Assembly (NCBI GenBank): GCA_031376425.1
Contig: JANMDR010000199.1
Location: forward strand, 1-16,661
From: JANMDR01 sp031376425
GTDB lineage: Bacteria > Pseudomonadota > Gammaproteobacteria > Burkholderiales > Usitatibacteraceae
Direction: 5' to 3'
DNA length: 16,661 bases
The notes below the pieces were generated by a model. The model was not told where the DNA came from. It saw only the letters and a list, made by a program, of their open reading frames with translations, and made no database searches. Below, piece after piece: positions 1 through 6,868 of the stretch. The position numbers and the translations under genes were made by a program. Position 1 is the stretch's first letter. The number at the start of each line of letters is the position of its first letter.

Positions 1-888
1 CGGTAGCGACTGTGGTGATTGCAATTGGCTAGTTTCCAGCTCTGTAGTTTCAGCCATTGGCGACACATCGCTTGGTACTTCATCAACATAATGCTGCGTT
101 GGAGCCATTGGCGTAAGTTCTAGTGCACCCATCAGACTTGCGGCATTATGGGGATTTTCTAATGTTGATTGCAGTTCGTGTAGCGGCGGTAGTTCTTCTA
201 GCGTACGTAAATTTAAGTCATCAAGAAAATGCTTGGTAGTGGCAAAAAGTGCAGGGCGACCAACCACCTCTTTATGACCAATTTCTTCAACCCAGCCACG
301 GTCTTCTAACACTTTTAAAATATGCGGGGAAACCTGCACACCACGCACATCCTCAATATCGGCACGTGTTACCGGCTGACGGTAGGCAATAATGGCTAAA
401 GTTTCCATGACGGCACGGGAATATTTTGGCGGCTTATCGTTGCTGAGCTTATCCAAAAAGCGCTGATATTTCGGCTTGACGCGAAAACGATAACCACCAG
501 CAACCAAATTTAATTCGATCGAACGGTCTTGCCATTCAAGTTTTAACTCGTCAAGCATAATGCGTAGCGTATCAACGTTAATTTGGCCATCAAATAAACG
601 TCTGAGTTCATTGATTTGCATCGCTTCGTTGGCGGCCAACAATGCAGCTTCAAGCACGCGTTTGGCATCATCAAGTTCAATGGGTGCGTCTACTGGCGCG
701 TCGGCCGCTTGTGCCACAGTCACTGCTGATTCAGCGGGTTGGCTTTCAGCATCATCCGCTAGGGTAATTGGTGTCGCCTCAGTCGGCGTTTCTGCCGTTA
801 CCAACTCCTTAGAGAAGTTGGTATTTAGGGCATCTTCAGCCTCATCCAGTATGGTGGGTGCAGTGTTATTATTGTCAGGTTGCGTCAT
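1..888 (-). CDS. scpB: Segregation and condensation protein B (ScpB), C-terminus cut by the window edge
   Basis: ScpB is the winged-helix partner of the kleisin ScpA in the bacterial SMC/condensin complex that compacts and segregates the nucleoid. My reading of the minus strand from the ATG at 888-886 stays open for all 296 codons to base 1, so the stop lies outside the window. Residues 1 to about 72 are an acidic Ala/Thr/Pro-rich extension. The conserved core starts near residue 73 (ELDDAKRVLEAALLAANEAM) and contains the family signature AYRQPVTRADIEDVRGV at 168-184, followed by LKVLEDRGWVEEIGHKEVVG and RPALFATTKHF in the second winged helix. A Pro/Thr/Ser-rich tail follows from about 240. 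It lies 30 bases after the scpA stop, the usual operon partner. No good Shine-Dalgarno precedes the ATG, so translation may be coupled to scpA. Family is certain; the exact start is likely. Confidence 0.95.
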   Translation of the reverse strand, partial: MTQPDNNNTAPTILDEAEDALNTNFSKELVTAETPTEATPITLADDAESQPAESAVTVAQAADAPVDAPIELDDAKRVLEAALLAANEAMQINELRRLFDGQINVDTLRIMLDELKLEWQDRSIELNLVAGGYRFRVKPKYQRFLDKLSNDKPPKYSRAVMETLAIIAYRQPVTRADIEDVRGVQVSPHILKVLEDRGWVEEIGHKEVVGRPALFATTKHFLDDLNLRTLEELPPLHELQSTLENPHNAASLMGALELTPMAPTQHYVDEVPSDVSPMAETTELETSQLQSPQSLP

Positions 889-918
889 GTTAAGAATAAA
901 TTACGTTAATAGAAAGTG

Positions 919-1938
919 TTAGATGCCAGTGTTGGGAGAGGAAATTAATTTATCCTGCTCTTGATCTAACGCAAGTTGTTGAAGCTCATCAGCCGTTTCA
1001 TAAAACTCACTATCGGCTAATATGCCGGGCTGAATCCTGCGCTCCGATTCCACCGTGCTTTGGGTGGCGACACGTACATAAATAGGCGCATAGGGTTCTG
1101 ATTGGGCAATTTGAATCAATGATTCGCGAGCCAGTTCCAGTACGGCTAAAAAACTCACAACGAGCACAGCCACACCTTGGTTAATGTCGAATAAGCTCTC
1201 AAAAGTGACATAGCCATCGGTGTTTTGCAGGCTGCGCAATACACGACTCATATGTGCCCGTACCGAAAGCTCTTCGCGACCCACATGGTGCTTTTTGTTG
1301 GCTTTGGCGCGTGACAAAATCTGCCGCCATGCATCAGATAAATCCGCAATGAGTACGGTAGGTACACGGCGAACTAAGCTTTTTTCGATGAGTACATCAA
1401 CTAAGCTAAAGTCACGGCCCTTTTGGGGAATGCGATCAAGTGCTGCAGCCGCCGCTTTCATGCGCTCATATTCCATTAATCGACGTACTAATTCGGCACG
1501 GGGATCGAGCGCTTCTACTTCGTTTTCACGCGGGGGGCGCGGCAGGAGCATGCGCGATTTAATTTCAATAAGCAGTGCCGCCATCAGCAAATATTCACCC
1601 GCTAATTCTAGCTGTGAGGTTTCCATTGCCTCTACATACACCATGTACTGCCGTGTTAACTCGGCCATGGGAATATCAATAATATCCAGCGAGTGTTTGC
1701 GAATGAGATACAGCAGTAAATCTAGGGGGCCTTCAAAGGCCTCTAAAAAAACGCTGAGCGCATCAGGCGGAATAAATAAATCGGTGGGCAGTTGGGCAAT
1801 TGCCTCGCCTTTAATGCGACCAAAAGGCGCGTCAGGTTTGGTGTCAGTTTTGGCGTCAGTGTTGGTTTCTGGCGCTACATGCGCAGTCTGCTGCGATGCA
1901 GTGGGTAAAGTATTGTCGATTACAAGTTCTACAGTCAT
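919..1938 (-). CDS. scpA: Segregation and condensation protein A (ScpA, kleisin)
   Basis: ScpA is the kleisin subunit that bridges the two SMC heads and binds an ScpB dimer. The core begins around residue 65, with FEGPLDLLLYLIRKHSLDI (about 68-86) and LAGEYLLMAALLIEIKSRML (about 112-131), both hallmarks of the N-terminal SMC-neck-binding domain. The C-terminal winged helix lies near the FESLFDINQGVAVLVVSFLA segment. I chose the ATG at 1938 (MTVELV, 339 residues). The same frame is open to an ATG at 2037, but the additional 33 residues are not family-like and would overlap the end of the upstream hydrolase gene, whereas 1938 leaves a 25-base gap. Residues 1-60 are a Thr/Asp/Ala-rich low-complexity leader. 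The gene sits between the hydrolase and scpB in one minus-strand unit. Confidence 0.93.
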   Translation of the reverse strand: MTVELVIDNTLPTASQQTAHVAPETNTDAKTDTKPDAPFGRIKGEAIAQLPTDLFIPPDALSVFLEAFEGPLDLLLYLIRKHSLDIIDIPMAELTRQYMVYVEAMETSQLELAGEYLLMAALLIEIKSRMLLPRPPRENEVEALDPRAELVRRLMEYERMKAAAAALDRIPQKGRDFSLVDVLIEKSLVRRVPTVLIADLSDAWRQILSRAKANKKHHVGREELSVRAHMSRVLRSLQNTDGYVTFESLFDINQGVAVLVVSFLAVLELARESLIQIAQSEPYAPIYVRVATQSTVESERRIQPGILADSEFYETADELQQLALDQEQDKLISSPNTGI

Positions 1939-1963
1939 GGCGGGTACGATTAGAGGCCTAAAA

Positions 1964-2953
1964 TTAGCGGCGAGTGCGGCTAGGGCGGTACGTGATGAAG
2001 ATTGCAGATTGCGCCATTTCATGGCCGTTATGACCAACGCCGGGTACCATCTGTACCTTCCACAAATGGCCGGTTTTTTGGGCTTCGCCTGCCTTACGCA
2101 TTTGCTCTATAAAAAACGTACCGCGCTCAAAACGATGTGATCCTTGTAGCATCGCACCCGCTGTTTTAGATAATTGCGCGTGAGCGGGGTCCCGATCTTC
2201 GGCACCAAGTAGCAACAGCACATTACGGGAGAGCCCACGCGCCAGCGCGGAGGGGCATTTTTCGGCACTATATGGCCCGTTAGCAAATGAGTAAGGAAAT
2301 GCCGCAACCTCACCAGCAATAGCGGTACAACTTGGCATTAAATACCAGCCGGGGTTTGCAGCAATTGCAAAATCCGCTCTTACCGTTGGCATGAGCATCA
2401 TCATTTTTTGCACAAACTGGCCTCCAGCCGAATGCCCAAAAATACGATATGCTTCTTGATTACTCGATGTTGCGGCGATGGCAGAATCAAAAATATTTTC
2501 GACTGTTGCATAGCTTGATCGGCTGAAATCATCGCCAATCACTTCGCCCATTGTGTAATCTGCGCTTTTTGGGAAATTTGCTTCCGAGAACTCTGGCGCT
2601 AAAATGAGCAGGCCATTTAGATCGGCGGCAACTAACCATTCATCCCGCGTTTTTTCAGCATCACGACCTATGCCGTGCATCGTGAACCAGATTGCGGTGT
2701 CGGGGGTAAAACTTTCCGGCTTATAGCTGAACACTGTTATTTCGCGTCCCTTGGCATCACGGTGTTTAAAGCTGGATTTACCCTTGGGAATTTCCGCTAG
2801 TTGTGTTTGCGTCACTGAGTTAGTCGCAAGCCGTCCAATTTCGAGGTTTTTTGGAGCCGATTGTGCGCAGCCACAAAGTATTGAGAGTAATGAAGACGTG
2901 CTTGCGATAGCGATAAATTTTTTCACTAGTGCTGATGTTATTAAACTATTCAT
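1964..2953 (-). CDS. Putative lipoprotein alpha/beta hydrolase (PHB-depolymerase/esterase-like)
   Basis: A 329-residue protein with the layout of a serine alpha/beta hydrolase. Residues 1-29 form a signal peptide ending in a plausible lipobox (L26-C27-G28-C29), so the protein is probably exported and lipidated at Cys29. HGIGRDAEKTRDEW (from His93) resembles the oxyanion-loop region of PHB-depolymerase-like esterases. GHSAGG (173-178) carries the nucleophile Ser175. GAEDRDP (250-256) would supply the acid, and VPGVGHNGHEM (303-313) the catalytic His308. Substrate is unknown; an ester, polyester or peptide bond is possible. The ATG lies one base after the trpS stop (TAA-T-ATG), which suggests translational coupling. 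The gene is unusual company for trpS and scpA, where such an enzyme is not normally expected. Codon use looks like that of its neighbours. Fold and triad are well supported; exact function is not. Confidence 0.85.
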   Translation of the reverse strand: MNSLITSALVKKFIAIASTSSLLSILCGCAQSAPKNLEIGRLATNSVTQTQLAEIPKGKSSFKHRDAKGREITVFSYKPESFTPDTAIWFTMHGIGRDAEKTRDEWLVAADLNGLLILAPEFSEANFPKSADYTMGEVIGDDFSRSSYATVENIFDSAIAATSSNQEAYRIFGHSAGGQFVQKMMMLMPTVRADFAIAANPGWYLMPSCTAIAGEVAAFPYSFANGPYSAEKCPSALARGLSRNVLLLLGAEDRDPAHAQLSKTAGAMLQGSHRFERGTFFIEQMRKAGEAQKTGHLWKVQMVPGVGHNGHEMAQSAIFITYRPSRTRR

Positions 2954-2954
2954 A

Positions 2955-4163
2955 TTATGAGTAATTCAAACCCATCGCGCCGCGTACGGTGCGCATTGTG
3001 TCTTCGGCAATATCGCGTGCACGCTCGCAACCATCGGCAAGTATATTTTTAACAAGGGTAGGGTCTTCTTCGAACGGGGCAGCGCGTTCGCGCATGGGTG
3101 CTAGTTCAGCAATCACCGCATCAATGACGGGCTGCTTGCATTCTAGGCAACCAATGCCCGCTGATACGCAGCCTTTTTGCACCCACGCCCGCACGTCAGT
3201 GCTGGTGTACACCTCATGTAGTTTCCAAACGGGACACTTTTCAGGATCACCCGGATCGGTACGGCGAATGCGCGCCGGATCGGTTGGCATTTTGCGGATT
3301 TTTTCAGTGACCGTCGCTGGTGGGTCGCGTAGGTCAATAGTATTGCCGTAGCTTTTGGACATTTTTTGTCCATCTAGGCCAATCAAGCGCGAAGTAGGTG
3401 TTAGCACTGCCTGTGGTTCTGGCAATAATACTTTGCCACCACCTTCTAAAAAGCCAAATAAACGCTCGCGATCGCCCATCGCTAAATTTTGTACGTCCGC
3501 TAAAAGTTCGCGAGCGGCTTCAAGGGCGGCGTCATCGCCATTTTGTTGAAACCGGGTGCGCAGTTCGTTATAGAGTTTGGCTTTTTTAGAGCCCATTTTT
3601 TTGATGGCAGCTTCCGCTTTTTCTTCAAATCCTTTTTCCCGGCCAAACAAATGATTGAAGCGTCGCGCGACCTCGCGCGTGAGCTCCACATGCGAAACTT
3701 GATCCTCACCCACCGGCACCATATTGGCGCGATAAATCAAAATATCCGCCGCTTGCATTAAGGGGTAGCCTAAAAAGCCATAAGTTGATAAATCGCGACC
3801 ACGCTCCGCGAGTTTTTCAATTTGATCTTTGTAAGTCGGTACCCGTTCAAGCCATGAGAGTGGGGTGAAAAAAGACAACAGCAGCGTAAGTTCAGCGTGC
3901 TGTGGTACTTTTGATTGTGCAAAAAGCGTGGCCTGCGCCGGATCAATGCCCGCAGCAATCCAATCGACGACCATGTCATAGACATTTTCTTCAATGATAT
4001 CGGGAGTTTCATAATGCGTAGTGAGTGCGTGCCAATCGGCAACAAAGAAAAAGCACGGGTGCTCATGCTGTAACTTCACCCAATTTTTTAAAGCGCCATG
4101 ATAGTGGCCAAGATGAAGGCGGCCAGTGGCACGCATGCCGGATAAAACGCGGTCTGGATACAT
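2955..4163 (-). CDS. trpS: Tryptophanyl-tRNA synthetase (TrpRS), probable [4Fe-4S] type
   Basis: TrpS charges tRNA-Trp with tryptophan using ATP (class I). The two class I signatures are present: HLGH at 17-20 (HIGH) and KMSKS at 267-271. VGEDQ (151-155) belongs to the tryptophan/ATP pocket. At 402 residues it is longer than the ~334-residue E. coli enzyme. Most of the difference is a Lys/Glu-rich insertion at about 178-246, between EVARRFN and the KMSKS region. Long TrpS forms like this are usual in betaproteobacteria. Cys310, Cys332, Cys339 and Cys342 give C-x21-C-x6-C-x2-C, very close to the motif that binds a [4Fe-4S] cluster in Thermotoga maritima TrpRS. The ATG at 4163 has no clear Shine-Dalgarno but fits the family N-terminus. 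It heads a probable trpS-hydrolase-scpA-scpB transcript. Confidence 0.97.
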   Translation of the reverse strand: MYPDRVLSGMRATGRLHLGHYHGALKNWVKLQHEHPCFFFVADWHALTTHYETPDIIEENVYDMVVDWIAAGIDPAQATLFAQSKVPQHAELTLLLSFFTPLSWLERVPTYKDQIEKLAERGRDLSTYGFLGYPLMQAADILIYRANMVPVGEDQVSHVELTREVARRFNHLFGREKGFEEKAEAAIKKMGSKKAKLYNELRTRFQQNGDDAALEAARELLADVQNLAMGDRERLFGFLEGGGKVLLPEPQAVLTPTSRLIGLDGQKMSKSYGNTIDLRDPPATVTEKIRKMPTDPARIRRTDPGDPEKCPVWKLHEVYTSTDVRAWVQKGCVSAGIGCLECKQPVIDAVIAELAPMRERAAPFEEDPTLVKNILADGCERARDIAEDTMRTVRGAMGLNYS

Positions 4164-4189
4164 ACTGTTTTTAGGTTGGTGTAAAAATA

Positions 4190-4218
4190 AAATTAATTTT
4201 TGTTTAAGTTAACGTCAA
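4190..4218 (-). promoter_or_regulatory. Candidate sigma-70 promoter for trpS
   Basis: On the minus strand, TTGACG (4218-4213) is followed after exactly 17 bases by TAATTT (4195-4190). The -35 matches consensus at five of six positions; the -10 at three of six. Transcription would begin near 4183 and leave a leader of about 20 bases before the trpS ATG. The surrounding DNA is very AT-rich, which helps a promoter but also raises the chance of a coincidental match. Confidence 0.45.
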
Positions 4219-4417
4219 TAATCGCGCGTTGCTTAGTCTTTGAACGGGAAGAACAAACAAAGTCTTTTGCGGGTAGAAGGACGTTTCAATATACGTTGTA
4301 CGTTGGATTAGCACTGTTTGTGCCTTGATGTAGCATTTAGACGACATTTTGTCGCCAGCACGTATAGCACATAAAGTGATTTGGGTGCCTAAGGTGTATC
4401 TAGCGGGCCATTACGCG

Positions 4418-4439
4418 AAAAAACTGGTAATTATCAGTT
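4418..4439 (-). terminator. Weak candidate intrinsic terminator downstream of the M50 protease gene
   Basis: On the minus strand AACTG (4439-4435) can pair with CAGTT (4426-4422). Three A/T pairs are possible inside across one mismatch, and four more T residues run to 4418. The stem is short and AT-rich, so it would be an inefficient terminator at best. It lies about 115 bases past the protease stop. Confidence 0.25.
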
Positions 4440-4504
4440 CTCTGCGATTTTCAGCGTGGTGTATCGAGTGCTTGTATTTTTTCACAACAATGCACGATAA
4501 ATTG

Positions 4505-4513
4505 ATTATACCA
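4505..4513 (-). promoter_or_regulatory. Candidate extended -10 promoter element
   Basis: The minus strand reads TGGTATAAT, a perfect TATAAT preceded by the TGn extension. No recognisable -35 box lies 15-18 bases upstream, which extended -10 promoters can tolerate. Transcription would start near 4498, about 335 bases before trpS, so it would make either a long trpS leader or a short independent RNA ending at the hairpin at 4418-4439. Confidence 0.3.
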
Positions 4514-4554
4514 AAAGTAGCTGCATTGCGTGGTTGCTATTGTAATTCTGTAAT

Positions 4555-5202
4555 TTAGCCAATACCGACAAGCAAGAGCGCAAATCTAGCACTAAGCAGC
4601 AGGAGCGGCAATATTACTGCGTTAATAATACCAGTCCACAGTAAGGCGATGAGAATTAACATACCGTAAGGCTCGATGCGAGAAAATGGAATGGATAGTG
4701 AATCTGGCAGTAACCCTACTAAGATCCGACCGCCATCCAGAGGTAACAGGGGAAAAAGGTTAAATACCATGAGTCCGGCGTTAACGAAAATACCTGCTTC
4801 ACCAACGCGCGTGAAATAATCGCTTACGCTGGAATCATCCAGCGACATAGCTACGCGCAAAAATATCGCCCAGCCAATCATCATGATCAAATTGGCAAAT
4901 GGGCCGGCAGCAGCTACCAAAGCCATATCGCGTTTAGGTTTACGCAAATTATAGTAATTGACTGGCACCGGTTTGGCACCACCGAATACAAAGGGAGTGA
5001 AGATCAAGGTAAATATCGGCACGGCAATTGTCCAAATTGGGTCGATGTGCTTAATGGGGTTTAAGGTGACCCGCCCAAGCATATACGCCGTCGCATCGCC
5101 TAAACGCTTTGCTGCATAAGCGTGTGCAGCTTCATGCAGCGTAATGGCTAGCAACATAGGCACAATATAAATCAGAATTTTTTGCAATATATCTACTGGC
5201 AT
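4555..5202 (-). CDS. Site-2 protease family (M50, membrane-embedded zinc metalloprotease)
   Basis: A 215-residue, highly hydrophobic protein of the compact M50 type without a PDZ domain, expected in the inner membrane. The zinc motif HEAAH is at 23-27 in the first membrane helix. The third metal ligand is Asp156 in NLFPLLPLDGGR (148-159). FGGAKPVPVN (73-82) and GPFANL (100-105) are further conserved segments of this family. NPIKHIDP (48-55) is followed by Trp57, where many relatives have Gly. Such enzymes cut transmembrane substrates, but the substrate of this short form is not known to me. The ATG at 5202 lies 11 bases after the yciO stop, so it is probably the third gene of an rnm-yciO-protease transcript. 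Confidence 0.92.
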   Translation of the reverse strand: MPVDILQKILIYIVPMLLAITLHEAAHAYAAKRLGDATAYMLGRVTLNPIKHIDPIWTIAVPIFTLIFTPFVFGGAKPVPVNYYNLRKPKRDMALVAAAGPFANLIMMIGWAIFLRVAMSLDDSSVSDYFTRVGEAGIFVNAGLMVFNLFPLLPLDGGRILVGLLPDSLSIPFSRIEPYGMLILIALLWTGIINAVILPLLLLSARFALLLVGIG

Positions 5203-5213
5203 TTTACTCTCGA

Positions 5214-5849
5214 TTACGCATGGTCATCGAACCCAAATCCTGCTACTGAGCCCTTGCCACGCCGCACTAATAGGGGTTCGTCGCCGGATAGGTCAATGAC
5301 GGTTGTGGGCAAATTGCCGCAGGCACCACCATCTAAAATTAAATCAACACGCTTACCTAGACGGCTACGAATTTCTTCGGCATCATTTAATGGTTCCTCA
5401 TCGTCCGCTAAAATTAAGGTGGACGATAATAGTGGTTCATTGAGCTCGGCTAATAACGCGGCGGTAACGAGATGTTCGGGCACCCGTACACCAATAGTTG
5501 CGCGTTTTGGATGGGCGATGCGGCGCGGTAGCTCGCGCGTGGCTTCTAAAATAAAAGTATAGCTGCCGGGTGTATTGGCGCGAAGTAAGCGGTACTGCAC
5601 ATTATTAACTTTGGCAATAGTGCCGATTTCAGATAAGTCGCGACACATTAACGTAAAGTGGTGATTGTCCCCCACGCCGCGAATCGCGCGAATCCGTTCC
5701 ATCGCGTGTTTATCGCCGGTATGGCAGCCCAAAGCGTAACAAGAATCTGTTGGATAGGCAATCACGCCACCTTTGCGCACGATATCTGCTGCACGCTTGA
5801 TTAAGCGTGCTTCTGGATGGGTGGGATGTAAGGTAAAAAATTGGGGCAT
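5214..5849 (-). CDS. yciO: YciO (TsaC/Sua5/YrdC-domain protein)
   Basis: A 211-residue single YrdC-domain protein that follows E. coli YciO nearly end to end: YPTDSCYALGC (32-42), DKHAMERIRAIR (46-57), FTLMCRDLSE (65-74), NTPGSYTFIL (92-101), KRATIGVRVP (115-124) and TTVIDLSGDEP in the C-terminal third. The YrdC fold binds ATP/threonylcarbamoyl-AMP and RNA. TsaC and Sua5 make threonylcarbamoyl-AMP for the tRNA t6A modification, but YciO is a separate subgroup whose role in t6A is doubtful, so labelling this a threonylcarbamoyl-AMP synthase would overreach. The ATG is at 5849, eight bases after the rnm stop. E. coli also keeps yciO beside the PHP-protein gene rnm (yciV). Confidence 0.93.
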   Translation of the reverse strand: MPQFFTLHPTHPEARLIKRAADIVRKGGVIAYPTDSCYALGCHTGDKHAMERIRAIRGVGDNHHFTLMCRDLSEIGTIAKVNNVQYRLLRANTPGSYTFILEATRELPRRIAHPKRATIGVRVPEHLVTAALLAELNEPLLSSTLILADDEEPLNDAEEIRSRLGKRVDLILDGGACGNLPTTVIDLSGDEPLLVRRGKGSVAGFGFDDHA

Positions 5850-5857
5850 TAGCGGTT

Positions 5858-6724
5858 CTAGTGGTTAAATTTCGTCCAAACAGGGGTGAGCGCAGACGAT
5901 AGCGGCGGCAGGCTACCCGGTAAAAACGGACTTTCGCCTAAGGCATGAAAATCGGCCCCCCGCGAGGCCATAAATTCAAATTCGAGGGCTAATTTTGTGT
6001 ATTCCTGAAACTGTGCGGTTTTGTGGCTACCGGTAATTACTTCTATAGCGTCGCCACCAAGCGCTTTAAATTGCCCGAACAAATCGCGAATAACCGTAGG
6101 TGAAACACGATAGCGACCTGGATGGGCAATAACTGCTAAGCCTCCCGCCGCGTGAATGGTAGCCACCGCCGCTTCCAAGCTCGTCCATTCATGCGCGACG
6201 TAGCCTGGTTTACCCTTAGCTAAGTATTTGTTGAACACCCGACCTACGTTTTTTTCTACTCCGCGTGCCACCAAATGTCGCGCAAAATGCGTACGGCCAA
6301 TCATTTCTTTATTTTCAGCCATGGCGGTAGCGCCTTCAAAAGTACCGAAAACCCCCACTTTATCAAGGTCTTCTGCTATTTTGGCAGCCCGAGTAATGCG
6401 CCCAGCGCGAATTTCTGACAATAACTGCAGTAAATTGGCGTTAGTTTCGTCAATATTTAAGCCGACGATGTGTAAGGTAGTTTCACCAGCTGCTTCAGTT
6501 TCGCGGTCAATGTAATTATAGGTAACCGATATCTCGACCCCAGCCACGAATTTTAAGGCGTTAGCAGCGGCTGCCGTGCGTGCTGCGGCCAATGCGGCAA
6601 CGGTGTCGTGATCGGTGATCGCCACTGCGTCGCAGCCCCCAGTTTTTGCCAATAGAATCAAGGCTTCTGGCGTTAACATGCCGTCTGAGGCATTGGTATG
6701 ATTATGTAAGTCGTAATTAAACAA
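5858..6724 (-). CDS. rnm: PHP-domain phosphoesterase, RNase AM / 3',5'-nucleoside bisphosphate phosphatase type
   Basis: A 288-residue PHP protein of the YciV/TrpH type. In E. coli this family (RNase AM) trims the 5' ends of rRNAs; a Chromobacterium homologue removes the 3'-phosphate from adenosine 3',5'-bisphosphate. Metal-binding motifs are complete: DLHNHTNASDG (5-15; His7, His9, Asp14), ITDHDT (36-41), GVEIS (62-66; Glu64), GRTHFARHLV (143-152), HPGRY (201-205) and RGADFH (255-260). The first codon at 6724-6722 is TTG. The frame upstream reaches a stop after seven codons without an ATG, and the next ATG (residue 16) would delete the first metal motif, so TTG is the best start. I see no strong Shine-Dalgarno. 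It heads the rnm-yciO-protease group and faces the divergent spacer. Confidence 0.92.
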   Translation of the reverse strand: MFNYDLHNHTNASDGMLTPEALILLAKTGGCDAVAITDHDTVAALAAARTAAAANALKFVAGVEISVTYNYIDRETEAAGETTLHIVGLNIDETNANLLQLLSEIRAGRITRAAKIAEDLDKVGVFGTFEGATAMAENKEMIGRTHFARHLVARGVEKNVGRVFNKYLAKGKPGYVAHEWTSLEAAVATIHAAGGLAVIAHPGRYRVSPTVIRDLFGQFKALGGDAIEVITGSHKTAQFQEYTKLALEFEFMASRGADFHALGESPFLPGSLPPLSSALTPVWTKFNH

Positions 6725-6868
6725 GGGATTGCTTTTGGTTATTTTTTACTGTTTTTTGGAGAAACGTGCTGGAAACGCAGCACAACTCGCTATCATAGAG
6801 CATCTGAGTCTAATTCATCGCAATATATGCATCATCGGTCACATTAACGCACAAGGCAACAAACGCAA
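6725..6868. promoter_or_regulatory. Divergent intergenic region (rnm leftward, 262-residue protein rightward)
   Basis: This 144-base spacer must hold promoters for both directions. The sequence at 6790-6798 (CTATCATAG) is a perfect-arm palindrome that reads TATCAT on the plus strand and TATGAT on the minus strand, so it could serve as a -10 box either way. I found no good -35 partner at the right distance on either side, so no promoter is assigned firmly. Confidence 0.4.

Larger units (their letters stand above)
4164..4554. other. 391-base gene-free gap between the M50 protease gene and trpS
   Basis: This is the largest gap in the window. I see no convincing gene in it: a 69-codon plus-strand frame at 4349-4558 has no family resemblance, no ribosome-binding site and unusual composition. 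On the minus strand it holds the candidate trpS promoter (4190-4218), a second promoter-like extended -10 (4505-4513) and a weak AT-rich hairpin followed by T residues (4418-4439). The rest is AT-rich sequence without a clear signal. Confidence 0.6.

Noticed and set aside
1939..2037. Longer scpA start at 2037
   Set aside because: It would overlap the end of the hydrolase gene and add 33 residues unlike any ScpA; the ATG at 1938 fits the gap and the family better.
1220..2140. Long plus-strand frame (306 codons) opposite scpA
   Set aside because: It lies antisense to scpA, which has clear family motifs. The translation is Ser/Arg/Ala-rich without domain character, a typical antisense shadow.
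4349..4558. Plus-strand frame of 69 codons in the trpS upstream gap
   Set aside because: No ribosome-binding site, no recognisable protein character, and it opposes the direction of all surrounding genes.
5214..5849. Annotation of yciO as a functional threonylcarbamoyl-AMP synthase (TsaC)
   Set aside because: The sequence follows YciO, not TsaC/Sua5, throughout; YciO is a separate subgroup with doubtful t6A activity.
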